A DNA stretch of 64,000 bases from UBA6921 sp031363085. GTDB lineage: Bacteria; Pseudomonadota; Gammaproteobacteria; SG8-11. A model generated the notes under the pieces. That model saw nothing but the letters and a program-made list of their open reading frames with translations. It was not told where the DNA came from and searched no databases. The position numbers were made by a program, and so were the translations under genes. The first letter of the stretch is position 1. The number at the start of each line of letters is the position of its first letter. The stretch is from the NCBI GenBank assembly GCA_031363085.1, contig JANLTU010000033.1:1-64000 (forward strand), written 5' to 3'. Below are positions 51,867 to 59,911 of this stretch, one piece after another.

Positions 51867-53306
51867 TCAGTGCGGCGGCGCGACCGACAACTGGTCGGTG
51901 ATTTCCTGAAAGCTCAAGTAGTCGGTTTGATAGCTTGCCGCGCTGTTCGTCAATGCAAGCTCAGCATCTAACTCGTCGCGCAGCGAGTCTTCAAACAGCC
52001 CAATCTCAAGATGCCCTTCGGCGAGCGCGCGCATGTCCTGTTCGCGTGCGCTGCGGGCGCTTTCGACGCGCTGCTTTTGCGTCGCCATGATGTGCTCACC
52101 TTCGCGCAATGCGACCAGCAACGTGCGCAGTGTGCGTTGCATTTGCAACTTGGTTTCGCGCCGGTGGTTGTCGAAGGTAATGCGCAACAGGTCGACGCGA
52201 TCAATGGAGCTGCGTGCGCGTGTATTGCCCAGCGGATAGTTGAAAGCGAGGGCCACGTTGTAGTTGCGGCTATCGCGGTCAAAAGAGCGCCGGAAATTGT
52301 CATTATCCTGGCCGGAGATTTCGTAGTTTAACTGGAGATCCAGCCTGGGATTCGCGTCGTCGTAGACCATTTCCTTGCTCAGTTGCAGCGCGTGCTCGTC
52401 CAGCGCCAGACCCTGCATCCGGCGCGTGGCCTCAATCAACGTATCAACTTCAGCATTTGACGCTGTCAGTGTGCGCGCTCGAAAAAGATCGCACTCAGGT
52501 GCGTCGGTGCGCAGGCGTTGGTATTCGTAGTAGGTCGACATGCCGACTTGGGTGCTTTCCAGCGCCGCGCGCGCGTTGGCCGACTGCGCCGCCATTTCCC
52601 GCTCGAAGCGCGCGGCGTGCTGCGCATAGCGCGCACGATTATTCGCCTCGGCACGGCTCTCGACATTTTTTGCCAGATCGGCGGCGCGCTGATAAGCATT
52701 TTGAGTTGAAGCTGCGCGCTGTGCCGCGACGCATAAGGTGATGAACTGGTGGCTGACACCGGCGAGAAATGACTTGCGAGTCTCCTGGTAACGCAAGCGG
52801 TCGGCGTTGAGGTTGATTTCGCGCTGTTCCAGCGAGCGGCGCGAAGCGTAGCCGAAGGCGTTGTTCCACACCGGAACGTTGACCGACACGCGTGTATTTG
52901 AGTTGTAGTACGTGTTCCTGTCCATGGTCAATTTGGAGTTTTCAGAGTGGTACCACGTACTCGCCTGCCGCTGGTACTGGTAGGACGTAGTCAAACGGAC
53001 GCCCGTGGTCGGCGAGAATTTCCATACCCCGAATTCGGTGTTTGAAGTGCGCCAGTTGTCGCTCGTATCGCTTCGTTGATAGTGCGAGTTATTAAATTGC
53101 GAGTGGCTGAATAAATTCCAATCCTCGGCGACCGCCGCCGTGTAATCGAGCTCCGCAAATTTTGGACCCAGCTCGATGGATTGGAGCTCCGGACTGGTCT
53201 TGGTTATATGTTCGAGCAGCTCTTCGAGCGTGACACTTTGCGCAAGCGCACTGGTTGCCGGCAACAGCATGGCACCGAACAGCGTGCTCCAGCGGATCGT
53301 CTTCAT
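51867..53306 (-). CDS. TolC-family outer-membrane efflux protein
   Basis: I start at the ATG at 53306 (MKTIRWSTLFGAMLLPATSALA), preceded by AGGGAG. The 479-residue protein has the TolC layout: a first OEP repeat (LEELLEHITKTSPELQSIELGPKFAELDYTAAVAEDW), a long helical barrel and a second repeat (FNYPLGNTRARSSIDRVDLLRI, EGHLEIGLFEDSLR). No inner-membrane or adaptor partner is in the window, so it may be an orphan. It converges with tamB. Confidence 0.75.
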   Translation of the reverse strand: MKTIRWSTLFGAMLLPATSALAQSVTLEELLEHITKTSPELQSIELGPKFAELDYTAAVAEDWNLFSHSQFNNSHYQRSDTSDNWRTSNTEFGVWKFSPTTGVRLTTSYQYQRQASTWYHSENSKLTMDRNTYYNSNTRVSVNVPVWNNAFGYASRRSLEQREINLNADRLRYQETRKSFLAGVSHQFITLCVAAQRAASTQNAYQRAADLAKNVESRAEANNRARYAQHAARFEREMAAQSANARAALESTQVGMSTYYEYQRLRTDAPECDLFRARTLTASNAEVDTLIEATRRMQGLALDEHALQLSKEMVYDDANPRLDLQLNYEISGQDNDNFRRSFDRDSRNYNVALAFNYPLGNTRARSSIDRVDLLRITFDNHRRETKLQMQRTLRTLLVALREGEHIMATQKQRVESARSAREQDMRALAEGHLEIGLFEDSLRDELDAELALTNSAASYQTDYLSFQEITDQLSVAPPH

Positions 53307-53507
53307 TTTGTCTCCCTGCGTAGATGACGTGAACAACCGTTTTGTCCATCAAGTCGGCGAGGATTTTAATGCATGTCGCAGAGGATGACAAAAGAACCGA
53401 TCAGGAACAGCACGGCGCCGAACACTGTCTATACTGTAGGGTGCCGTGTGCATCGGCAGTCAACACCCGCATAGCTCCTGAAGCAACAAACATCTGAGGG
53501 TCATATC

Positions 53508-53876
53508 ATGACTAAATCGAATCGCACGTTTACACAAACAGAAGCAGGTAATAGCGGTCTGGTGCAATTTCCCTATGCGCCGGGGGATTGGTCACGGCAT
53601 AAAGCCTTGGAAGTGGCGAGCCTGGAAGGCATTTTTCTCAGCGAAGATCACTGGGCGGTGGTGCGTGCATTGCAGGAATATTTTGCCCGCAACGAGCTTC
53701 GCGAACGCAGCATGCGCGCGGTGCACGATGCGCTCGACGAGCATTTTCACACGCGCGGCGGCAGAAAATATCTGTACCGCCTGTTTCCCGGCGGACCGGT
53801 GGCGCAAGGCTGCCGCATCGCCGGCTTGCCGGTCCCGGCACTTGCGGTGGATCGCAGTTTTGGCAGTGTGATGTAG
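53508..53876 (+). CDS. DsrC/TusE-family sulfur carrier with only one conserved cysteine
   Basis: The 122-residue protein matches the family in length and sequence: LEGIFLSEDHWAVVRALQEYF, the R-K-x-YLYRLFP block and GPVAQGCRIAGLP. DsrC proteins use two C-terminal Cys; TusE keeps the terminal one. Here only the internal Cys102 is present (the CysB position), and the C-terminal region reads PALAVDRSFGSVM with no CysA. It is therefore neither canonical DsrC nor TusE and may be a regulatory or altered sulfur-relay protein. No dsr or tus genes are adjacent. Confidence 0.75.
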   Translation: MTKSNRTFTQTEAGNSGLVQFPYAPGDWSRHKALEVASLEGIFLSEDHWAVVRALQEYFARNELRERSMRAVHDALDEHFHTRGGRKYLYRLFPGGPVAQGCRIAGLPVPALAVDRSFGSVM

Positions 53877-53958
53877 CGCGCCTGAATTGCCACACCGACG
53901 TATTCCGCGCTTTCATCGCTGGCCGCCCGCAGTTACAATCTGCACCCTTCGCAGCACG

Positions 53959-54047
53959 GCCCGAGTGGCGGAATAGGTAGACGCTACGGACTTAAAATCC
54001 GTTGACTGGAAACGGTCGTGCCGGTTCAATTCCGGCCTTGGGCACCA
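53959..54047 (+). tRNA. tRNA-Leu (anticodon UAA)
   Basis: The acceptor GCCCGAG pairs with CTTGGGC, followed by ACCA, so CCA is encoded. The loop CTTAAAA in the ACGGA/TCCGT stem gives anticodon TAA. A long variable arm and the GTTCAATTC T-loop complete a class II tRNA. It lies just before the accessory DUF4062/SLATT pair. Confidence 0.95.
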
Positions 54048-54134
54048 AATAAAACGAACCGCTCGTGCTCGGCAACGGTTCCTTAAAGGTTGCGCTAGCA
54101 CTTGTTCTTGGCAGTTCTGGAATCAAGGACGCAG

Positions 54135-54175
54135 TGGGAACGCGGGCTTCCAGCCCGCCGGAATCGAAAAAAAGC
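54135..54175. repeat. REP-like repeat, copy 1
   Basis: Contains GGGAACGCGGGCTTCCAGCC and continues CCGC; GCGGGCT and AGCCCGC form a hairpin around TCC, followed by an A-rich stretch. A related copy is at 59030-59056, so this is a dispersed element. Confidence 0.55.
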
Positions 54176-54224
54176 GGCTAGCGTGACCGCGCTCTGGCGA
54201 TCAGCCGAAGCGGTACGGCGTTTT

Positions 54225-54764
54225 TCATTGCTCTGCTTCTTTCCGCTCGGTCACCTTCACGACTTCCGTGACATACACGTCGATTTCGTTTTGCATGATT
54301 TCTTCGATATTACCGGCGAAAGCCGGGTAGGCGGCGGCATCATCGGCGAAGGCTTGGTAGGGGCCGCTGTGCTGGAAGAACTGCCAAGCCTGGATTTTAA
54401 GTAACTCGACGCTGCGGCGGTAATGTCGCCAGCGCTCGCCGAAGTGGAAAAATTCTTCAACTGCGACGCTGATGGCCACCAGCAGGCTGAGGCCGAAGGT
54501 GAGCCACGTGATGAGACCGGGGATTTCCCCGTCGCCCAGTTTCAGGCCGACCAGCGCTGGCACGATCACGCCACCGATGATGGCCACCAGCCGCAGCAGG
54601 TAATACCAACGCTGGGTCTTTGCGCACTTCGACTCCATCCACAACACCTGATCAAGCCAGCGGGAGCGCAGGAAGTGCTTCTGCATGTCGCTGAGCTGCA
54701 ACGCGTCGATCAGGTTGCCATAATCTTGCTTCAGCCAGTCGCGGTAGGCGTCCTTGGTTGTCAT
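54225..54764 (-). CDS. SLATT/DUF4231-type two-helix membrane protein
   Basis: The 179-residue product has two adjacent hydrophobic segments (about 55-75, YLLRLVAIIGGVIVPALVGL; about 82-103, ITWLTFGLSLLVAISVAVEEFF). They follow a charged helical region (FLRSRWLDQVLWMESKCAKTQRWY), and a soluble helical tail follows them. This is the layout of SLATT/DUF4231 proteins, some of which are pore-forming effectors in bacterial conflict systems. It begins 15 bases after the end of the DUF4062-TPR gene on the same strand, so the two form one unit. Effector activity is inferred from family and context only. Confidence 0.7.
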   Translation of the reverse strand: MTTKDAYRDWLKQDYGNLIDALQLSDMQKHFLRSRWLDQVLWMESKCAKTQRWYYLLRLVAIIGGVIVPALVGLKLGDGEIPGLITWLTFGLSLLVAISVAVEEFFHFGERWRHYRRSVELLKIQAWQFFQHSGPYQAFADDAAAYPAFAGNIEEIMQNEIDVYVTEVVKVTERKEAEQ

Positions 54765-54779
54765 GCGATCCCGCTCAAG

Positions 54780-57029
54780 TTAGCTCATTTCGTGCGGCTT
54801 AAGCGGTGGTGAGCTGCTCTCAAGTTCGTGCAAGCGTTCCTCGAACCAGCCGATCCAATCCTGGCTGGGTGGCAGTCGTGCCAGGGCTTTCAGGCCGTGC
54901 AGAATTTCCAGGCCGCGTTGTAGATAGTCGCGCCGTTGGGCGGCCGACAGGCCGGCGTGGTCGCCTAGGCGCGCGCAAGAAACGGCGACATCGATCTGCC
55001 ACTGCACGTTGGCCGGATCGCGCGCCGCCAGCGCCTCGTGGATATCGAGGCTCTTGCGGTAGGCTGTCAGTGCCTTGGCCAAGTCGCCTTGTGCTTGCAG
55101 CACGTCGCCGATTCGGTTGTGGCTGATCGACAAGTCGCGTTGCCACGCGGTATTGGCCGGGTCGCGTGCGGTCAGCGTCTTGCGGATATTCAGGCTGGTG
55201 CGGTAGTCCGCCAGCGCCTCCACCAAGTCGCCCTGCACCTGCAACACGTTGCCGATTCTGTCGTAGTTGATTGACAAGTCGCGCTGCCATGCGGTGTTAG
55301 CTGGATCGCGTGCTGCCAACGTCTCGGTGATTGCATGGCTCTTGCGGTAGGTTGTCAGCGCCTCCGCCAAGTCGCCCTGCGCCTGCAGCACGTCACCAAT
55401 TTTATTGTGGCTGACCGACAGGTCGCGCTGCCATCCGGTGTAGGCGGCATCGCGTGCGGCTAAGCTCTCGCGGATGTCGAGGCTGGTGCGGTAGGCCGCC
55501 AGCGCTTCTACTAAGTCACCTTGTGCCCGCAGCACGTTACCGATTTTGTCGTAGCTGATGGACAGGTCGCGCTGCCAGGCCGTATTGGTCGGATCGCGCA
55601 TGGCCAGCGTCGCGGCGATGTCGAGGCCCTTGCGGTAAGTTGCCAGCGCCTCCGTCAAGTCGCCCTGTGCTCGCAGCACGTTGCCGATTCGATGGTGGCT
55701 GACGGACAGGTCGCGTTGCCAGGTGGTGCTGGCCGGATCGCGCGCCGCCAGCGCCTCAGCAATGCCAAGGCTATTGCGGTAAGCCGTCAGCGCTTTTTTC
55801 AAATTGCCCTGCGCCATTAACACGTTGCCGATTCTGTCGTGGCTGGCGGCGAGCTCGTGCTGCGCCTCCTCGTCGTTGGCGTCGCTAGCCACGCGCTGTT
55901 CGGCGGCGGATTTCGCCATCGCAAAACTATGGCGGGCCGCCGCCAAATCACCCAGGGCCAATTGAAGATCGCCGACATACAGGCGGGTCCACAGGTCTTG
56001 CGGTTCATAGTCGGCAGCGCGTTGATAGGCGGCCAACGCAGCACCCACATCGTGTGCGTAAGCCAGCGCGCCTTGTTCGCGTGCGAGTTCCGCTGCGCGC
56101 CGGCGGGCGGAAATTTCCTCCGCGCCGCTGACTTGCGGCGCGTGGGCTTGGTCGGCCGCCGCCTGCTCTGCGTCGCGTATCAGGGCCTCGGCCGGTTGGG
56201 TGTCGCCGGCCTGCAGCGCGGCGGCGGCGGCGATTTGCGCCGGGCTCGCGTCGGGTTGCGCTGCGGCCGTCAGCGTGCGTGCCACGGCCAAGCCTAATTG
56301 CGTTTCCAGCGCGGCGACGCGGTCACTGAGCTTGGTCACGTGGTGGCGTAATACCGAGTTCTCGCTGTCTTTGTTATCCAGTTGGTGCGTCAGGGTGGAG
56401 ATGATCTTCAGCACTTGCGGGTCGTCCGGGGACACCGTGGTCTGCGCCGCAGCGCTGTGGCTCAGGCGTGCATTGACGAACGCCTCCAGGTGATGACGCA
56501 GTTGCCGTGCGAAATCGGCGGGCTCGACATAGGTGTTGATTCCGGCGCGCAAAGAGCCATCCGGATTTTTGAAGGCGTCGAAGAAGCTTTTGACGGCGGC
56601 GAACTGGGTGCGCTTGGCTTCGATGTCGGGGTCGTCGAGATCGATCTGCGGTTTGCTGCTGCGCCGATACAACCACACCGGGCGATGGGCGTCGCTTGCG
56701 TCTTCGAACTCCCACACGGTGCCCGACGCGTAATGCGATCCGTCGGCACGCTGTAAGTCGGGCGGCAACGGGGTGCCGATGCGGCTCCACAGGATCACCA
56801 GCGTCAAGTCGCAGTCCGAGGGGCGTCCACGATAGCGGTTGACGGAATCCTGTGGCGTGGCGCCGGCCTCCATTGGACTGGCGGCATAGGGGTCATCCCA
56901 GTCGACGACCTCGAAATTTACCTTGCCGCGCAGCAGATGGCTGTTTTCCAGTTCAGTGACCACACCGCGCACCGCAGCCCGCTCTTGTGCGACATCGCCC
57001 GGCGACGAAACAAAGACACGTAGATTCAT
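54780..57029 (-). CDS. DUF4062 N-terminal domain plus TPR-like repeats (candidate sensor of a defence pair)
   Basis: The 749-residue protein opens with MNLRVFVSSPGDVAQERAA, typical of DUF4062, a TIR-like domain common at the N-terminus of STAND or TPR conflict proteins. It runs to about residue 185 and includes CDLTLVILWSRIGTPLP and FEDASDAHRPVWLYRR. A coiled linker (about 205-300) is followed by TPR-like repeats. Six near-identical 48-residue units start at residues 398, 446, 494, 542, 590 and 638, each with KIGNVLxAQGDLxEAL and DPANTAWQRDLS. It is followed by the SLATT-type membrane gene. A sensor role is inferred from architecture. Confidence 0.75.
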   Translation of the reverse strand: MNLRVFVSSPGDVAQERAAVRGVVTELENSHLLRGKVNFEVVDWDDPYAASPMEAGATPQDSVNRYRGRPSDCDLTLVILWSRIGTPLPPDLQRADGSHYASGTVWEFEDASDAHRPVWLYRRSSKPQIDLDDPDIEAKRTQFAAVKSFFDAFKNPDGSLRAGINTYVEPADFARQLRHHLEAFVNARLSHSAAAQTTVSPDDPQVLKIISTLTHQLDNKDSENSVLRHHVTKLSDRVAALETQLGLAVARTLTAAAQPDASPAQIAAAAALQAGDTQPAEALIRDAEQAAADQAHAPQVSGAEEISARRRAAELAREQGALAYAHDVGAALAAYQRAADYEPQDLWTRLYVGDLQLALGDLAAARHSFAMAKSAAEQRVASDANDEEAQHELAASHDRIGNVLMAQGNLKKALTAYRNSLGIAEALAARDPASTTWQRDLSVSHHRIGNVLRAQGDLTEALATYRKGLDIAATLAMRDPTNTAWQRDLSISYDKIGNVLRAQGDLVEALAAYRTSLDIRESLAARDAAYTGWQRDLSVSHNKIGDVLQAQGDLAEALTTYRKSHAITETLAARDPANTAWQRDLSINYDRIGNVLQVQGDLVEALADYRTSLNIRKTLTARDPANTAWQRDLSISHNRIGDVLQAQGDLAKALTAYRKSLDIHEALAARDPANVQWQIDVAVSCARLGDHAGLSAAQRRDYLQRGLEILHGLKALARLPPSQDWIGWFEERLHELESSSPPLKPHEMS
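54975..55838 (-). repeat. Six tandem 144-bp repeats coding for TPR units
   Basis: The period is 48 codons, read from the repeating IGNVLxAQGDL and WQRDLS segments of the DUF4062 protein. High DNA similarity between units could allow copy-number change by recombination. This is coding DNA, not a CRISPR array, since units are direct, long and without spacers. Confidence 0.8.
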
Positions 57030-57295
57030 ACGTTCCCCAAGGAAATAGTAGCGGCCGCGAGCATCGCCACGCCGCGTGATCTTATAAGCATAGCTTGGTT
57101 TTACCGGAAGTTTGGGCGCGAGTTGTGCTTGCCGCGCGCGGTGCCCGGGATCACTCGGTGGGTGCAGCGCGGTGATCCGAGCGGTATGGCGCTACGAATC
57201 CTCTTTTGCTCCCTGTAAACTCCGCTGCCTGCGCCGGGTTCGATCCCGGCCGACAGCCCTCGCAACGCTTTGCTTTTGAACAGGCTCTATAACGC

Positions 57296-59023
57296 ATGAA
57301 ATGGCTTGAAAATAACGCGCCTGCCGCCGTTGCCAGCGTGGTCTTTGCCGCGCTGTTTCTGTTTCATACCTACCCGTTGGGCCTGGGCGACATTTATTGG
57401 CATCTGAATACCGGGCGCTGGATCGTCGAACACGGCGCGTTGCCGGCGGCGGACCCGTTTTTATACACGCTGCCGGCGGTGCTCGACGAGCGTCAAACCT
57501 TGCTGTTGCAAGGCTACTGGCTGGCGCAAGTGATTTTTTATTTTGTGCATGCGGCGTTCGGCGATTACGGCTTGGTGCTGTTCAAGGCCGGGCTGTTCAC
57601 CGCCATGTACTTGGTGTTGTGGTGCAGCTTGCGCAAGGCGGATGTCGATGCGCTGTTCGCATTGCTGCTATTGCTGCCGTTGCCGCTGCTGTTTTACCGC
57701 TACGATGAATTGCGGCCGCAGGTGTTTACCTTTCTTGGTGTGGTGCTGGTGTACGCCTGCATGACCTGGTCGCGGAGCGCGTTGCGCGCCGGCATGCGCT
57801 GGCCGCCGTCGTTGCTGGCGTTGCCGGTGATCATGCTGCTGTGGGCCAACCTGCATCGCGGTTACATCCTCGGTGCGGTCATCATGCTGGTGGCGCTGGG
57901 CGCCGAAGGGTGGCGTCTGTGCAGTAAATGTCGCGTCATGGACCCACGCATTCTGCGCCGCTATGCGTTGGTCAGCGGCTTGGCGATCCTCGCCTCGCTG
58001 CTCAACCCGATGACCTACCACGCTTACCTCACCGATCTGCACGAGCTGGGCACTTCGGTGTATCGCGGTGTCGATGAGTTTTTGCCGCTGTGGGATTACG
58101 CCGCGCTCTATCAGCAACCGCTGCTGTTTTTTATTCCCGCCGCACTGATCGCCGCGCTGGCGGTGGTGCTGTACCTGCGGCGTCAACGCGTGCATCCCGC
58201 GCAACTGGTCAATTTCATCGGCTTTTCTGCGGTGGGATTCACCAGCTTTCGCTTCATGATTTTAGCGGTATTGATGGCCTTGGCCACCGCGCTGCCGCAC
58301 GCCAGCGCGGTGTTGCAACCGCTGCTGGTGCGTGCCCGCCGCGTCTTGCTGAGCGTGCTCGTTGTTGGCGCGGCGGTGATCGGCACGCTGGGCTGGCAGC
58401 GCAGTGCATTGCAGGCTGGGCCGCTAGAAACCGCTTACCTGCCGCAAGCGGCGGTCGAATTCATAAAAACCCAGCATCCGCCCGCGCCCTTGTTCAATCC
58501 CTACGAGTACGGCGGCTATCTGGAATGGTCGTTAGGTTCCGCGTATCGACTTTTTTACGACCAGCGCAGCATGGACAACAGTGTGTACACGCATTACGAA
58601 AGCGCGCGCGACGGCCGTTATCGGGAACCGTTCGCGCGCTATGGGGTGCGCACCGTGGTGTTTTATTTATCGGCGCCGGTGCTCAATACCATCCCGACCC
58701 TGGTGCTGGCGTTGCTGAACGATGCGCAATGGGATCTCGTGTTTCTGGATGCCTTGTCGGTGGTGCTGGTGTGGCACGAGGCCAACACGCTGCCGGTGAT
58801 CGACAAGGCGCAGGCTTGGCGCACGCTGCACGCCGCGACGCAACGCTGGATCCACGCCGCGCCGAACCACCCCAACGCCTATGTGCAGTTTGGCCGGGTG
58901 TTGTTATTTGCCGGCGAGTTCGCCGCCGCGCAGCAGCAGTTCAACCAGGCATTGCAACTTGACCCACAGCATGCCGATGCGCTCCGCCATCTGGATGCAA
59001 TGCGGCGTCTGATCCCCAAATGA
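57296..59023 (+). CDS. Large polytopic membrane protein with C-terminal TPR (paralogue of 31028-32788)
   Basis: The 575-residue protein has an N-terminal helix, then the loop DIYWHLNTGRWIVEHGALPAADPFLYT, many further helices to about residue 360, and a soluble part with FNPYEYGGYLEWSLGSAYRLFYDQRSM. It ends in a TPR-like segment (AQQQFNQALQLDPQHADAL). The matching motifs and domain order show it is a paralogue of 31028-32788. A GT-C-type glycosyltransferase role is a guess from the first-loop acidic motif. Transcription is away from the DUF4062 gene across a 266-base gap. Confidence 0.75.
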   Translation: MKWLENNAPAAVASVVFAALFLFHTYPLGLGDIYWHLNTGRWIVEHGALPAADPFLYTLPAVLDERQTLLLQGYWLAQVIFYFVHAAFGDYGLVLFKAGLFTAMYLVLWCSLRKADVDALFALLLLLPLPLLFYRYDELRPQVFTFLGVVLVYACMTWSRSALRAGMRWPPSLLALPVIMLLWANLHRGYILGAVIMLVALGAEGWRLCSKCRVMDPRILRRYALVSGLAILASLLNPMTYHAYLTDLHELGTSVYRGVDEFLPLWDYAALYQQPLLFFIPAALIAALAVVLYLRRQRVHPAQLVNFIGFSAVGFTSFRFMILAVLMALATALPHASAVLQPLLVRARRVLLSVLVVGAAVIGTLGWQRSALQAGPLETAYLPQAAVEFIKTQHPPAPLFNPYEYGGYLEWSLGSAYRLFYDQRSMDNSVYTHYESARDGRYREPFARYGVRTVVFYLSAPVLNTIPTLVLALLNDAQWDLVFLDALSVVLVWHEANTLPVIDKAQAWRTLHAATQRWIHAAPNHPNAYVQFGRVLLFAGEFAAAQQQFNQALQLDPQHADALRHLDAMRRLIPK

Positions 59024-59029
59024 AAAGGC

Positions 59030-59056
59030 CGGGAACGCGGGCTGCCAGCCTGCCAA
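59030..59056. repeat. REP-like repeat, copy 2
   Basis: GGGAACGCGGGCTGCCAGCC followed by TGCC is a decayed copy of the unit at 54135-54175, followed likewise by an A-rich stretch. Confidence 0.45.
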
Positions 59057-59125
59057 AAAAATACCGCCAGGGTGGCCGTGCTCCGCCAGGTGTGAATATG
59101 CTGTTATTGACGCACCTCGCACAGA

Positions 59126-59158
59126 TTGACTTACTTTTATCTTAAAGTAATACTTTAA
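59126..59158 (+). promoter_or_regulatory. Promoter and operator of the VapBC-type operon
   Basis: A -35-like TTGACT (59126-59131) and -10-like TAATAC (59148-59153) are 16 bases apart. The palindrome TTAAAGT-AAT-ACTTTAA (59142-59158) overlaps the -10, as expected of an autorepressor site bound by the antitoxin or toxin-antitoxin complex. Confidence 0.6.
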
Positions 59159-59179
59159 TAAAATGTAAGGAGAAACCCG

Positions 59180-59410
59180 GTGGAAACGTACATCACCTCG
59201 AAAGGCCAAATCGTTATCCCGTCCCAGGTGCGACGCAAGTTCGGCATCACTGAGGCCACGCGCATCCAGGTCACGGTGGACGACGAAAAACACGTGATCG
59301 TGCTCACGCCCATCACGCGTGAATTTGTCCATGGAATGCGCGGTCGCTACAAAGGCAAGGGCCTGCTCAAAGCGCTGGCCGCAGAAAAAAAGAAAGAGCG
59401 CGCGCTTTAA
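59180..59410 (+). CDS. AbrB-type antitoxin (VapB-like)
   Basis: The 76-residue protein is a swapped-hairpin AbrB/SpoVT domain: METYITSKGQIVIPSQVRRKFGI, then VILTPITREF and a basic Lys-rich tail for toxin binding. Start GTG at 59180 after AAGGAG. It is joined directly to the PIN gene (TAAATG). It should neutralise the toxin and repress the operon. Confidence 0.85.
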   Translation: METYITSKGQIVIPSQVRRKFGITEATRIQVTVDDEKHVIVLTPITREFVHGMRGRYKGKGLLKALAAEKKKERAL

Positions 59411-59830
59411 ATGGCGCGTCGCCAGCGAACGCTGGTGTTGGATTCCTGGGCCATACTCGCCTACCTGGGTGATGAAACTGCCGGTGCGGCGGTGGCCGAA
59501 CTCATTGCCGACGCCCAAGAAAGCGACACGCCGCTGTTCATGTCTGCCATTAACGTTGGAGAGGTGTGGTACATCCTGGCGCGCGAAATATCGGAAACGG
59601 AAGCGGATCAATCCATCGCAGGGCTCCGACAGCTCGGCATCGAGTTCGTTGATGCAGAATGGAAATCCGTGCACGCTGCTGCTGGATTCAAGGCCAAGTA
59701 TCGTATGTCCTACGCAGACTGTTTTGCCGCTGCGCTCGCCAAGGAACGCAATGCGGAACTCGTTACCGGTGACAATGAGTTTAAGCAGGTCGAGGCCGCT
59801 GTGAAGATTCGCTGGCTGGTGCGCGATTAG
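59411..59830 (+). CDS. PIN-domain toxin (VapC-like)
   Basis: The 139-residue protein has the PIN active-site pattern: LDSWAILAYL (Asp), NVGEVWYIL (Glu), YADCFAAALA (Asp) and VTGDNEF (Asp). These sit in the order expected of VapC ribonucleases, which cleave tRNA or rRNA. It starts right at the antitoxin stop. Together they form a type II toxin-antitoxin module. Confidence 0.88.
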   Translation: MARRQRTLVLDSWAILAYLGDETAGAAVAELIADAQESDTPLFMSAINVGEVWYILAREISETEADQSIAGLRQLGIEFVDAEWKSVHAAAGFKAKYRMSYADCFAAALAKERNAELVTGDNEFKQVEAAVKIRWLVRD

Positions 59831-59911
59831 AGGCCAGCAATGAATGCAAAGATTCATCGTCATAGCTCGACACCATGCAGCGTCAGCTTCCCAAGCGACG
59901 CGCAGAAGCAG

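Noticed and set aside
53959..54224. Search for an attachment-site duplication of the tRNA-Leu 3' end
   Set aside because: No second copy of the GGCCTTGGGCACCA end was seen downstream, so an integrative element cannot be claimed.
54975..55838. Regularly spaced repeats that could suggest a CRISPR array
   Set aside because: The 144-base units are direct and contiguous, have no spacers, and encode TPR repeats.
57232..57252. GCCGGGTTCGATCCCGGC, like a tRNA T-arm
   Set aside because: The loop is one base short of a T-loop, and no acceptor or anticodon arm is found around it.
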